A stretch of DNA of 34,839 nucleotides from QPIN01 sp964472945 (GCA_964472945.1 CAYYNM010000006.1:1-34839); one strand, 5' to 3'; counted from the stretch's first letter, positions 16,264-25,453 are shown. Numbers and translations: made by a program. The notes: generated from the sequence alone by a model not told the origin.

Positions 16264-16384
16264 AAAAACGAAGGCTTAATTTAAAAGGCCATATTTTAAC
16301 TTATCTTGTCATTTATTTATAATTTATCAGTCGATCTCTTTTATAACCATCGAAACATTCCATTGTTGTACTAAATAATGATCC

Positions 16385-16480
16385 GTAGGGGCAATCCCTT
16401 GTGGTTGTAACGACTCCTTAGCTTACCTTCCATAATGCCAACCTCAAGGGATTAGGGCAACCACAAGGGATTGCCCCTAC
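16385..16480. repeat. 96-bp element with perfect 23-bp terminal inverted repeats
   Basis: The arm at 16385-16407 begins GTAGGGGCAATCCCTTGTGG and is exactly reverse-complemented at 16458-16480. The interior carries partial inner copies of the same motif (CAAGGGATTAGGGCAAC), suggesting internal duplication. It ends 3 bases before the RND gene stop codon and lies upstream of the M48 gene. The structure suits a MITE or REP-type bulk repeat, or a strong hairpin at the 3' end of the efflux mRNA. Confidence 0.85.
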
Positions 16481-16483
16481 CGG

Positions 16484-19400
16484 TTATTTAATGCTTTTTT
16501 TCAATTTATAATTCTGTAAATCATCAACAGCTAAATAAAGAGAAGGAATTAAAATCAGCGTTATTAGCGTGGCAAAAACAATACCAAAACCAATGGATAT
16601 TGCCATAGGAATTAATATTTTTGCCTGACGGGAAGACTCCATAATCATCGGCATTAAGCCAAAAAATGTTGTCATAGTGGTTAAAATAATAGGCCTAAAC
16701 CTTTGGATGCTTGCCATCTTAATAATACTCGCTGCTGGTTTTTCAGGATGCTCAGCACGTAATTGATTAGCATGATTAATAAGCACCAGAGAATCATTCA
16801 CTACGATACCTGATAACGCTACAATTCCCAGCAAACTAAGAATACTTAAACCATAGCCCATTAATAAATGACCAAAAATAGCACCGATAATGCCAAAAGG
16901 GATACTAACAATCACAATTAAAGGTAAGATGTAACTTTGAAATGGAATGGCTAACATGGCATAAATTGCCAATAAAGCGAACACAAAACTAAGCTTTAGG
17001 CTGCCGACACTATCTGCCATATCCGCTTGCCTACCTTGAAAACTATAATGCAAGCCTGGGTATTGTTTAAGCATTTTTGCTAGCGTTGTCGCCTCTAAGT
17101 CATTAATAATTTCGCCAGCTTTACTTCTGGGGTTTACTCCCGCTTTTACTTGCACATTTCTTCGCCCATTTCGTCGATTAATTTCGGTATAAGCGCGACC
17201 TTTTTTTATTTTGACGACTTCTTTAACAGGAATTTCAGTTTTATTAGCTGTCCAGAGTAAAAAATTATTCATATCCATAGCAGAAGACCGCTCCGATTTG
17301 GGTAATCTCACCATAATTTTAAGCTCATTACGGCCACGTTGTTGACGTAATACTTCTGCCCCATAAAAAGCATCCCGTAATTGCCGACCTACTGTAAGTT
17401 CATCTAAACCTAGGCTTTTTCCCTCTGCTGTCAAGCTAAAATCATATTGTTGTTTGCCGGGGCTAAAGCCATCATCGACATCTTTTACCATGGGGTAAGC
17501 GCGTAAAGCTTCTGCCAATTGTTCACTCGCTTTTTCCAACACCCCCAAATCACGATGATTGAGTTCAATAGTTATTGCTGAACCTGCACCCGGGCCTCCA
17601 GCATCTGATTCAAAAAGTAACGTATCTACCCCGGTAATATCGCCTGTTAAAGCGCGCCATTTTTGAGTAAATTGTTCTGTACTCATTATCTTATTGCGTA
17701 TTTCAGGGTCAGTTAAATACACGCTAATAATGGCTTTATGACTGCCAGACACACCTATATCAGCAAAAACGCCTTGAACTAATTTTTCTGCTTGTCCACT
17801 TTGTTTAGCCACTTGATCGGCTGTATGGACTAATTGTTGTACCACGGCTTTAGTTTTTTCTATTGCCGTACCATAAGGCAAAGTAACTGTTACTTTGGCA
17901 AAATCAGATTCTGTTTTTGGAAACATGGTCATTCCCATGCGCCCACTTAGAGCATAAGACAAGGTAACTAAAAGTAATGAGAATGCAGCGACCATCGTTA
18001 GATAACGGTGATTAAGTATGCGTTCTAAAAAGTTACCATAACTATGATTAACCCAATATCTAAAAGCATGACTAAAACGCTGTTGCCGGGTATGAATCCA
18101 TGCTTGTATGCCTTTATGTTTTATTGGCCCTAGGTGGGCCAAATGATTAGGTAATATAAATAAGCTTTCTGCCAACGAAATCAAAAATACGGTGATAACA
18201 ACGGCTGGAATCATAGAAAATATCTTGCCCATGACCCCTGGCATAAAAAATAGTGGCATAAAGGTGGCAATATTAGTCAAGATACTAAAAGTAACCGGCA
18301 TAGCCATTTCTTGTGCGCCTTTAATAGCAGCCTGTACAGGAGGCAACCCCTCTTGCCGGTAATGATAAATATTTTCACCAATAATAATGGCATCATCAAC
18401 CACAATACCCAAGGCAATAATAAAGGCAAATAAGGAAATCATATTTAACGTTACGCCTAATGAGGGCAAAATTAAAAATGAACCTAAAAACGCAATAGGA
18501 ATCCCCATCATTACCCAGAAGGCTAGCCGTAATTCTAAAAACAATGCTAAGGTGATAAAGACTAGCACCAGGCCCATCGCACTATTTCGTAGTAATAAAT
18601 CTATCCGTTGTTCATAACTTTTAGAACTATCCTGTAGTATTTCTGCTTTTATGCCTTGAGGAAGTTGTGGGTTAATTTGCTGAATATATTGTTTTACCGC
18701 TTTTGAAATTTGAATCGGTGTTTGCTCCCCTACGCTATAAACTTGTATTAACACCGCCGGTTTATCATTATAAGTTGCCGAATAATCATTATCTTCATAG
18801 CCATCGGTAATGCTGGCTATTTCTCCCAATAAAACTTGCGAGCCATCTGCTGTGGTGATAATAGGAATATTGGCAAAATCTTGGCCAAAATCCTTACGTG
18901 TTTTCATCCGAATCAGAATTTCACCCGCTTCAGTTTTAATACTACCACCTGGTAATTCAACACTGGATTTAGCGATACGTTGAGCAATATCTGAAATGGT
19001 TAAACCATAACGACGCAAGTTTGCCTGACTTACTTCGATGCTTATTTCTAGTGGTCTAACACCTTTCAGTTCAACCTGAGTAATCTGCTTATCTTGCAGT
19101 AAGCGCTGCCGAAATTGTTCCGCCATTTCATGCAAGTTTCGTTCACTGGTATCGCCATATAGCGCTAATGTTAGCCCCCGTCGTCGAATAGTCAGTACTT
19201 TTATCTGCGGTTCTTCTGCATCTTCAGGAAAGGTGGTGATACGATCAACTTGTTGCTGTAAATCTTGTGCAAGCACTTGTGTATCCACGCCATTCATCGC
19301 TTCTACAGTAACACTCGCTGTATTTTCCACGGCTAAAGAACGCACCTCATCAATACCATCCACACTACTAATAGCATCTTCAATAGCTAAAATAATACCT

Positions 19401-19609
19401 GTTTCAATCTCTTCTGGACTAGCACCTGGATAAGCAACACTAATTCTGACCGCATCAACCTGAAATTGAGGAAAAACTTCCTGCTTCATATTCTGTAAAA
19501 ATAAATAGCCACCTAAAATAAAAGCAAGCATAATCAAATTAGCAGATACTGCATTATTAATCATCCAGCTAATAGGGCCTTTAATAGTAAAAGAGCTTGA
19601 AACTTGCAT
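16484..19609 (-). CDS. RND efflux pump inner-membrane permease (AcrB/HAE1 family)
   Basis: 1041 residues, full length, with the RND plan of two halves each holding one N-terminal membrane helix, a large periplasmic loop and a group of helices. The proton-relay aspartate pair lies in ALGIVVDDAIIIGENIYHY near residue 400. The N-terminus (SWMINNAVSANLIMLAFILGGYLF) and FPQFQVDAVRISVAYPGASPEEIE region are typical of the AcrB/D/F family. It is the last gene of the operon after the fusion protein. Drug, bile or metabolite specificity cannot be read from the sequence. Confidence 0.93.
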   Translation of the reverse strand: MQVSSSFTIKGPISWMINNAVSANLIMLAFILGGYLFLQNMKQEVFPQFQVDAVRISVAYPGASPEEIETGIILAIEDAISSVDGIDEVRSLAVENTASVTVEAMNGVDTQVLAQDLQQQVDRITTFPEDAEEPQIKVLTIRRRGLTLALYGDTSERNLHEMAEQFRQRLLQDKQITQVELKGVRPLEISIEVSQANLRRYGLTISDIAQRIAKSSVELPGGSIKTEAGEILIRMKTRKDFGQDFANIPIITTADGSQVLLGEIASITDGYEDNDYSATYNDKPAVLIQVYSVGEQTPIQISKAVKQYIQQINPQLPQGIKAEILQDSSKSYEQRIDLLLRNSAMGLVLVFITLALFLELRLAFWVMMGIPIAFLGSFLILPSLGVTLNMISLFAFIIALGIVVDDAIIIGENIYHYRQEGLPPVQAAIKGAQEMAMPVTFSILTNIATFMPLFFMPGVMGKIFSMIPAVVITVFLISLAESLFILPNHLAHLGPIKHKGIQAWIHTRQQRFSHAFRYWVNHSYGNFLERILNHRYLTMVAAFSLLLVTLSYALSGRMGMTMFPKTESDFAKVTVTLPYGTAIEKTKAVVQQLVHTADQVAKQSGQAEKLVQGVFADIGVSGSHKAIISVYLTDPEIRNKIMSTEQFTQKWRALTGDITGVDTLLFESDAGGPGAGSAITIELNHRDLGVLEKASEQLAEALRAYPMVKDVDDGFSPGKQQYDFSLTAEGKSLGLDELTVGRQLRDAFYGAEVLRQQRGRNELKIMVRLPKSERSSAMDMNNFLLWTANKTEIPVKEVVKIKKGRAYTEINRRNGRRNVQVKAGVNPRSKAGEIINDLEATTLAKMLKQYPGLHYSFQGRQADMADSVGSLKLSFVFALLAIYAMLAIPFQSYILPLIVIVSIPFGIIGAIFGHLLMGYGLSILSLLGIVALSGIVVNDSLVLINHANQLRAEHPEKPAASIIKMASIQRFRPIILTTMTTFFGLMPMIMESSRQAKILIPMAISIGFGIVFATLITLILIPSLYLAVDDLQNYKLKKSIK

Positions 19610-19675
19610 AAATTTATTGTTTAGGGTGGGATTTATTTAGTACAGGCAGGTATGCCAAATTACAATTGCAGAAAA

Positions 19676-19694
19676 TAAAACGAACTCCGTTTTA
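19676..19694 (-). terminator. Small hairpin at the fusion-protein stop, possible attenuator
   Basis: TAAAACG and CGTTTTA (19676-19682 and 19688-19694) form a 7-base stem with a 5-base loop. On the minus strand the stem begins with the TAA stop of the membrane fusion gene and ends in TTTTATTTT. It could reduce read-through into the RND gene, which starts 82 bases after that stop. The stem is short and AT-rich, so weak. Confidence 0.3.
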
Positions 19695-20909
19695 TGGGTT
19701 TAGAAAACGCTTATCAACAACACGAATTGTCATCCCCTCCACAGGAGTCGATAGATTACTGGTAATAACCCGGGCATTGTTTGGTAACTGCTGTTGCTCA
19801 AGATAAATCATACCCTGTTCAGCCCAAACAGGACTGACTTCCTGAATTTTTAAAACCTGTTGTTGATCAATCAGCCAAATATAGCGTCCATCATGCAAGG
19901 TACTTTCGGGTAAAGCAACAACCTTATGTAAGGTTTTCCCTGTAATGGCGACTCTAACAAAAGTACCTAATACCATAGGTGGAGCATTTTTGTTTTCAGT
20001 CTTTTGGCTTAATGGATCCATCACTTCGACTATGATTTTAGCCATCCTGCCCGAAGCTTCAACTTCTGCTTTTAACCGTTTAACAGTTCCCTTCCGAAAT
20101 ATACCTTTTCCCCAGGCACTGTCATAAGTTATTTTTGCTGTCGAAGGAGTTTGCTGACTAATCCCGGGAATTGATAACCATTTTAGTTTATCCATCGAAA
20201 CAGAAGTATCAACCCAGAAACTGCGTGTACCCGCCAGTTTAGCGAGGGGGGTTCCGGTTGAAAAGGTGGAAATCCAGGATCCAATATTAGCATTTCGTTG
20301 TAGAATAATGGCATCAAAAGGGGAGCGTGTTAAGGTTCGCTTTAAATCTAATTTTGCCTGTTGTAGTATCGCTTTGGCTGCTTGTACTTTACTTGCAGCC
20401 GCTTTTAAATGTGGCTTACGTAATACCAGTTCCAATTCCTGCGGTGTTAGTTTTGCACCTAATAATTTAAATTCACGTTTGGCTATCGCTTGTTGGCCTT
20501 GTTCTAACTTTAAATTAAATTCAGCTTGTGCCAGATCACTTTTTTTCTGCTGTATTACCAATTTAAAATCAGTGGGGTCTAACTGCACAATTTTCTCACC
20601 TTTTTTAAGTAAGCCACCCTCGATAAAATTATCCCCTAATGAAGTGACCATACCGCTAATGCGAGAAGTTAAATTTACGCTTTGTGACGGAATTACATTT
20701 CCCATGGCATAAATGGTGGTGGGGTGATCTATTATTTTTACAGGGATAACAGTAACCTGTGGAAGAACCTGTTTCGCTATAATTTTGGGGGCTCTAGGCC
20801 GGTTAGTCAGCCAATAAGCAGATAAGCTTCCTGCTACACAAATAATAATCAATGCAATAACCAGCTGAAGTCGATTTTTTTGAACTATTTTTGGCAAGTG
20901 TTCAGGCAT
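19692..20909 (-). CDS. RND efflux membrane fusion (periplasmic adaptor) protein
   Basis: 405 residues. An N-terminal membrane anchor at about 14-34 is followed by a barrel-sandwich segment (MGNVIPSQSVNLTSRISGMVTSL), a helical hairpin rich in lysine, alanine and glutamine (about 120-190), the second lipoyl half (RTLTRSPFDAIILQRN) and beta-barrel parts. This is the HlyD/AcrA adaptor that links the inner-membrane pump to the outer-membrane channel. Its ATG shares a base with the stop of the channel gene upstream, while an 82-base gap with a hairpin precedes the pump gene. Confidence 0.9.
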   Translation of the reverse strand: MPEHLPKIVQKNRLQLVIALIIICVAGSLSAYWLTNRPRAPKIIAKQVLPQVTVIPVKIIDHPTTIYAMGNVIPSQSVNLTSRISGMVTSLGDNFIEGGLLKKGEKIVQLDPTDFKLVIQQKKSDLAQAEFNLKLEQGQQAIAKREFKLLGAKLTPQELELVLRKPHLKAAASKVQAAKAILQQAKLDLKRTLTRSPFDAIILQRNANIGSWISTFSTGTPLAKLAGTRSFWVDTSVSMDKLKWLSIPGISQQTPSTAKITYDSAWGKGIFRKGTVKRLKAEVEASGRMAKIIVEVMDPLSQKTENKNAPPMVLGTFVRVAITGKTLHKVVALPESTLHDGRYIWLIDQQQVLKIQEVSPVWAEQGMIYLEQQQLPNNARVITSNLSTPVEGMTIRVVDKRFLNP

Positions 20910-22318
20910 TATGAGTTTTCTTTAATTAAGTTTTGAGGTGTATATTGAACAGGGACTTGCAATGGCCAACCTCCTGCCAAGGCTTTATAAAGATTAATCC
21001 GAAAATCAATTAACTCGCGTTCAGCACGAATACGCGAACGCTCTAATGCCTGTACACTAAGACGAGCGGTCAAAACGCGTAAAAAATCCAGCCCGCCATA
21101 CTGATAACGTAATTGCAGTTGCTCATTCGCTTCTCTGGATAAAATTAATTGTTGTTCCACTTTATCCAAAAAAAGCCATTGCTGCTGTTCTTGAATCAAC
21201 GCGGTTTCAACTTCTTGAATAGAGCTAACAATAGCCTCTGCATATTGATTAACGGATTCAGAAAAAACAGCTTTATTCCGTTCCACTTCAGCAACACGTC
21301 GATGACCATCAATAAGCGGCAACACCAGATTACCCGCCAAGGTTGCCAACCAGTTATTAAATAGGCTTTGTAAATCAGCCGTATTGCTATTAATACTGGC
21401 TGATAGGCTTATTTTAGGAAAGCGGTCTGCAATAGCCGCAGCAATACGTTGGTCTGCGGCCTGAACTTTTAAATAAGCTCTACGAATATCAGGCCTGCGT
21501 TGTATTAACTCACTACTCAAACCCTTTTTTGGTTTGGCTGGAAGTACCGGAAAATTCATTTTTTCAGGTAATACCAAGCTGTTTGCCGGTTTTCCCACCA
21601 GGGTTGCCAATTGATACTCAAAACTTTTAATATTGGCAAGCACGGTTGTTTTATCTGCAAAAGTCGATTGCAATAATTGTTTTTGCTGTAATACATCGGC
21701 TGCTCTAGCCTGTCCAAGCTTAAAACGAGTCATTAATATATTAACGTTATCTTGATTAATTTTAATTTGCCTATCCAGTAAGGCTGCTTGCAAACGCTGG
21801 TCTATTAATTTATACCAGGTACTTGCCAGTTCAGCCGTTAATGAAATAGCTACGCTTTGCATATCTTCTTGAGCTGCTTTTTGATCCAGTTTTGCCGCAT
21901 TCATGCCTGAACGAATCCGGCCCCACAAATCCAGTTCATAACTGGCGGCAAATCCAGCAGAAAATTGATCTAAAGTTGTTTGCCCTGAATTACCCTTAGA
22001 TATATTGCGAGTAGCCGCAAAAGAGCCATTAATCTGAGGGACTAATTCAGCACCTGCTTTCTTTGCAATCGCTCTAGCTTGAGCCAAACGATCATAAGCC
22101 GCACGCAAATTAAAATTTTGTTTAAGAGCCTGATCAATTAAGTTATTTAATACAGGATCATTAAATGCTAACCACCATTTCTCAACAACAGGTACTGAAC
22201 CTGTTGTTGAGAGCGGTTCACCCAGCGATACCGGGCTATTAAAATTATTAATAGGGGTAGAGCAAGCTGAAAGCAAACAAATAAAGCTCGCTGCAAACAT
22301 GCTTTTAGAGATTCTCAT
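20909..22318 (-). CDS. Outer membrane efflux lipoprotein (NodT/TolC-like factor)
   Basis: 469 residues. Lipobox LSAC with Cys19 marks an outer-membrane lipoprotein of the NodT/OprM type. Typical parts: VVEKWWLAFNDPVLNNLIDQAL, NLRAAYDRLAQARAIAKKAGAELVPQ, ASYELDLWGRIRS, and SELIQRRPDIRRAYLKVQAADQRI, which repeat in the two halves of the channel fold. First gene of the tripartite efflux operon. A 71-bp dispersed repeat lies between this gene and smpB, so the operon promoter is probably in 22319-22409. Confidence 0.92.
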   Translation of the reverse strand: MRISKSMFAASFICLLSACSTPINNFNSPVSLGEPLSTTGSVPVVEKWWLAFNDPVLNNLIDQALKQNFNLRAAYDRLAQARAIAKKAGAELVPQINGSFAATRNISKGNSGQTTLDQFSAGFAASYELDLWGRIRSGMNAAKLDQKAAQEDMQSVAISLTAELASTWYKLIDQRLQAALLDRQIKINQDNVNILMTRFKLGQARAADVLQQKQLLQSTFADKTTVLANIKSFEYQLATLVGKPANSLVLPEKMNFPVLPAKPKKGLSSELIQRRPDIRRAYLKVQAADQRIAAAIADRFPKISLSASINSNTADLQSLFNNWLATLAGNLVLPLIDGHRRVAEVERNKAVFSESVNQYAEAIVSSIQEVETALIQEQQQWLFLDKVEQQLILSREANEQLQLRYQYGGLDFLRVLTARLSVQALERSRIRAERELIDFRINLYKALAGGWPLQVPVQYTPQNLIKENS

Positions 22319-22409
22319 GGCTTAACTTTTTTGTTTATGAATAGCTTCAAAGTTTGTTTTGGATTTGATATTTTAGATAGTGTAAAAGAGAAAGGGTTTT
22401 TAAATACTG

Positions 22410-22480
22410 TGTAGGGCGGACTTTAGTCCGCTATAGAAACAGTTTATGTTGATTATTGCGGACTGAAGTCCGCTCTACAA
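22410..22480 (+). repeat. 71-bp inverted-repeat element, family R1 copy 1
   Basis: The ends TGTAGGGCGGACTTTAGTCC and the reverse complement of its right arm match with few differences; each arm is itself partly palindromic (GGACTTTAGTCC). A second copy in inverted orientation is at 32265-32336; the whole length aligns, including the central GTTTCTATAG. It sits between the 3' end of smpB and the start of the efflux operon. Confidence 0.85.
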
Positions 22481-22523
22481 GTCATAAGCTGTCATTTATA
22501 AAATCCATGTATTTATATTGCTG

Positions 22524-23006
22524 TTAGCCATGTTTCATAATCCGCGCTTTATCACGTTGCCAATCTCTATCTTTGGATACGGCACGTTTATCATGTAATT
22601 TTTTACCTTTAGCTAAACCTATTTTAAGTTTTGCACGTCCTTTTATCCAATACATAGAAAGAGGGACAATGGTATAACCTTTACGTTCAACGCCACCAAT
22701 TAATTTATCCAATTCATAAGCGTGTAATAATAATTTCTTACGCCTAACCCTATCAGGAACAATATGAGTCGATGCTGACAGTAATGGCGATATATGAGCC
22801 CCTAATAACCATGCTTCACCCTTGTGAATAATAATATGGCTTTCTTTCAGTTGTACGCGACCCTCACGCAGGCTTTTTACTTCCCAGCCTTCTAGCACCA
22901 AACCTGCTTCAAATGTGTCTTCAATAAAAAACTCATGAGATGCCTGTTTATTTAAGGCGATTGTGTTGTCTTGACGTTTGTTCTTTTTAGATTTTTTACC
23001 AGCCAT
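22524..23006 (-). CDS. smpB: SsrA (tmRNA)-binding protein SmpB
   Basis: 160 residues. Binds tmRNA and brings it to stalled ribosomes for trans-translation. Conserved motifs: NKQASHEFFIEDTFEAGLVL, GWEVKSLREGRVQLKESH, GAHISPL, and the basic C-terminal tail KGKKLHDKRAVSKDRDWQRDKARI region that reads the empty mRNA channel. Divergent from the SNF transporter. No tmRNA gene is visible in this window. Confidence 0.96.
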   Translation of the reverse strand: MAGKKSKKNKRQDNTIALNKQASHEFFIEDTFEAGLVLEGWEVKSLREGRVQLKESHIIIHKGEAWLLGAHISPLLSASTHIVPDRVRRKKLLLHAYELDKLIGGVERKGYTIVPLSMYWIKGRAKLKIGLAKGKKLHDKRAVSKDRDWQRDKARIMKHG

Positions 23007-23103
23007 AGCGATGAGGGTGTTTTAAACGAAATATTTTGGTATTTTACTTGATTAGTAGATAATGAACGTAACTATTTAGTTTTTTAGGACACTTGATAAG
23101 AAA

Positions 23104-24459
23104 ATGGCAAATACAAAATCGATACACGGAGAATGGTCATCACGATTCGCTTATATTTTGGCTGCGACAGGTTCGGCCGTTGGTTTAGGTAATATTTGGA
23201 AATTTCCTTATATTACAGGTGAAAATGGAGGAGGTGCTTTTGTTTTAGTGTATTTAGCGTGTGTACTGGCCATTGGTATCCCTATTATGATTGCCGAAAC
23301 CATGATGGGCCGCCGCGGAAGGCAAAGCCCAATCAACACATTAACAAGCTTATCAACTGAGGCAGGGGCTAATAAAAACTGGCATTACTTAGGTTGGATG
23401 GGAGTAATTGCTGGCGTGCTTATTCTGTCTTATTACAGTGTGATTGCAGGTTGGGCCAGTGCTTATGTGTTTAAAGCTATTTTTGGTGGGTTTTCTGCTG
23501 ATGCAATGGAAGTTAAGGCTACTTTTGATAACTTTATTGCCAGCCCAATGCAACTCGTTTTTTGGCATACCGTGTTTATGATCGCTACCATGAGTGTCGT
23601 CAGGAAAGGTGTTAAAAGTGGGCTTGAAAAAGCTGTTCAATTATTAATGCCTGCTTTATTAGCTTTATTGTTGTTATTAGTGGCTTATGCCATGACAACG
23701 GGCGAATCGTACTTTAAAGGGCTATCCTTTCTTTTTAGTCCAGATTTTAGTGAAATTGATAGTGATGCCATATTAACAGCTATGGGCCATGCTTTTTTTA
23801 CCTTAGGTTTAGGCATGGGAGCCATTATGGTTTATGGTTCTTATTTACCGAGTGGTATTTCAATCGCCAAAACCACTTTATATATCGCTGGTGCCGATAC
23901 TGTTGTTGCCTTACTTGCTGGTATAGCCATTTTTCCACTGGTTTTTGCTAATGGCTTAGAGCCAGCTTCTGGCCCCGGATTAATCTTTCAAACATTGCCT
24001 ATTGCCTTTGGCAATATGACAGGGGGGTGGCTGTTTGGCATCTTGTTTTTTGTATTATTAGTCTTTGCCGCATTAACCTCCTCAATTTCTTTAATTGAAC
24101 CTATCGTTGCCTGGTTAGTAGAAAATAAAGGCTACACTAGAGATAAAGCCAGTGTAGTCAGTGGTTCTATAACATGGGCATTAGGTGTTACGGTCGCCTT
24201 ATCCTTTAATGCCTGGTCTGAGTTTACCATTTTAGGTAAAACTATTTTTAATGCTTTAGACTATTTAACAGCTAACTTAATGCTACCTATTGGTGGGTTT
24301 TGTATCGCTGTATTTTCTGCCTGGGTTATGCATGATAAAGATGTACGAGATGAGTTAGATATACCAGAGCCACAATATGTAGTTTGGAAATACCTCATTA
24401 GCTATGTTGCGCCAGCCGCTGTTTTCTTGGTCTTTTTACATGTTCTTGGAATATTTTAA
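23104..24459 (+). CDS. Sodium-dependent transporter, SNF/NSS family (LeuT-like)
   Basis: 451 residues with 11-12 predicted membrane helices. The first helix motif (SRFAYILAATGSAVGLGNIWKFP) holds the unwound region that binds Na+ and substrate in LeuT; GENGGGAFVLVYL, AETMMGRRG and ALTSSISLIEP are further family hallmarks. It probably imports an amino acid or related compound with sodium; the substrate cannot be told. Its stop shares a base with the ratA start (TAATG), so it heads an operon with ratA and rnfH. That position between smpB and ratA is not the usual gammaproteobacterial order. Confidence 0.9.
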   Translation: MANTKSIHGEWSSRFAYILAATGSAVGLGNIWKFPYITGENGGGAFVLVYLACVLAIGIPIMIAETMMGRRGRQSPINTLTSLSTEAGANKNWHYLGWMGVIAGVLILSYYSVIAGWASAYVFKAIFGGFSADAMEVKATFDNFIASPMQLVFWHTVFMIATMSVVRKGVKSGLEKAVQLLMPALLALLLLLVAYAMTTGESYFKGLSFLFSPDFSEIDSDAILTAMGHAFFTLGLGMGAIMVYGSYLPSGISIAKTTLYIAGADTVVALLAGIAIFPLVFANGLEPASGPGLIFQTLPIAFGNMTGGWLFGILFFVLLVFAALTSSISLIEPIVAWLVENKGYTRDKASVVSGSITWALGVTVALSFNAWSEFTILGKTIFNALDYLTANLMLPIGGFCIAVFSAWVMHDKDVRDELDIPEPQYVVWKYLISYVAPAAVFLVFLHVLGIF

Positions 24460-24890
24460 TGCCTACTGTACAAAAAAGTGCTTTGGTTAAATACTCTGCC
24501 AATCAAATGTTCGCAATAGTTGATGATATCGAATCTTACCCGGAGTTTCTGCCTTGGTGTAGTGGGAGTAAAATCCTAAAAAGAGAAGGTAATATTGTCG
24601 AGGCAGAATTACTAATTTCCAAAGCAGGCTTTAATAAATCATTTGCCACCCGAAATACAGCGGATGGGCATGGTAAATTGTTTATGACTTTATTGGATGG
24701 CCCTTTTTCTTCATTAGATGGAGTTTGGGAGTTTATGCCATTGCGAGAAGATGCCAGTAAAATATCACTTGATTTAGAATTTGAAATGCATGGAAAATTT
24801 GCCAGCCTGGCGTTCGGAGCTGTTTTTAATCAAATCTGTAATACCATGGTAAAATCTTTTACTGACCGAGCCAGGCAAATTTATGGATAA
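24459..24890 (+). CDS. ratA: RatA family protein (COQ10/START-like)
   Basis: 143 residues of the SRPBCC/START-like superfamily. Typical segments are SALVKYSANQMFAIVDDIESYPEFLPWC, the LLISKAGFNKSFATRN strand and the C-terminal helix FGAVFNQICNTMVKSFTDRA. E. coli RatA was described as a toxin that blocks 70S ribosome assembly; other homologs are COQ10-like ubiquinone chaperones, and which role applies here is open. It overlaps rnfH by 8 bases, the normal ratA-ratB pair. Confidence 0.88.
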   Translation: MPTVQKSALVKYSANQMFAIVDDIESYPEFLPWCSGSKILKREGNIVEAELLISKAGFNKSFATRNTADGHGKLFMTLLDGPFSSLDGVWEFMPLREDASKISLDLEFEMHGKFASLAFGAVFNQICNTMVKSFTDRARQIYG

Positions 24891-25173
24891 GGTGGAAGTA
24901 GCTTATGCAAGCCCAGATAAACAGGAGCTTATTACTGTTGCACTGACAAAAGAAGATACTATTCAACAGCTAATCAATAAATCTGGGATTTTAGATGAAT
25001 TTCCTGAAATTAATTTACTAAAAATGCCTGTAGGAATATTTGGAAAAGTTTGTAAACTTAATATGCATGCAAAAGCGAGTGATAGAATAGAAATTTACCG
25101 ACCTTTGCAGCAAAACCCTATGGATGCAAGAAGAAATAGAGCTATTAAGGATAAACAGGTTGATATGATGTAA
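24883..25173 (+). CDS. rnfH: RnfH/RatB family ubiquitin-like protein
   Basis: 96 residues with a beta-grasp pattern: VEVAYASPDKQELITVAL, TIQQLINKSGILDEFPEI, MPVGIFGKVCKLN and DRIEIYRPLQQNPMDARRNRA, the last being the family signature. Function unproven; E. coli RatB is the partner gene of RatA, and the name RnfH comes from linkage to rnf genes elsewhere. Its start lies inside the end of ratA. Confidence 0.9.
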   Translation: MDKVEVAYASPDKQELITVALTKEDTIQQLINKSGILDEFPEINLLKMPVGIFGKVCKLNMHAKASDRIEIYRPLQQNPMDARRNRAIKDKQVDMM

Positions 25174-25175
25174 AA

Positions 25176-25204
25176 GCTGGGTTTCGTTGCTCACTCTACC
25201 CAGC
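25176..25204. repeat. Short hairpin after rnfH
   Basis: GCTGGGT (25176-25182) pairs with ACCCAGC (25198-25204) around GTTGCTCACTC-type loop sequence. It begins 2 bases after the rnfH stop. The wording GGGTTTCGTTGCTCA...ACCCAGCCTAC resembles a class of dispersed repeats common in bacterial genomes (from memory, not searched). A 22-base string GACGCTCCTGCG...GAACGAG at 25239-25260 also looks like such a dispersed repeat. No T-tract follows. Confidence 0.5.
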
Positions 25205-25285
25205 CTACAAAATAATAATCTCTTAAGTCAATGGCAATGACGCTCCTGCGTGGGAACGAGAAAGATAAACCTATTTAAAATATAC

Positions 25286-25453
25286 GGTAGTGGGTTAAAT
25301 CTGTAGCTGTAACAAATACTTTCTCATTAATAACAGTCTTTTGGGGCGCAGGTTTTAACCTGCATTCTTTAGTGCAAGAGCAGGCTAAAGCCAGCGCTCC
25401 CAAAACTACGCAAAATGAAAATAGTTTATTAAAGCTACAAATTTAACCCACTA
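25286..25453 (+). repeat. 168-bp inverted-repeat element, family R2 copy 1
   Basis: Outer arms TAGTGGGTTAAATCTGTAG (25288-25306) and CTACAAATTTAACCCACTA (25435-25453) are reverse complements with one mismatch. An inner hairpin lies at about 25343-25401 (GGGGCGCAGGTTTTAACCTG and partner). The reverse complement of 32081-32250 aligns along the whole length, so there are two inverted copies. The right arm supplies the TAG stop of the histidine kinase gene (25451-25453). No protein-coding capacity: a MITE-type element is likely. Confidence 0.85.

Noticed and set aside
22484..23006. tmRNA gene next to smpB
   Set aside because: No tmRNA-like acceptor stem or tag-encoding ORF was seen around smpB; ssrA must lie elsewhere.
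25239..25260. GACGCTCCTGCG...GAACGAG as a regulatory site
   Set aside because: Looks like a fragment of a dispersed repeat rather than an operator; no symmetry or promoter next to it.
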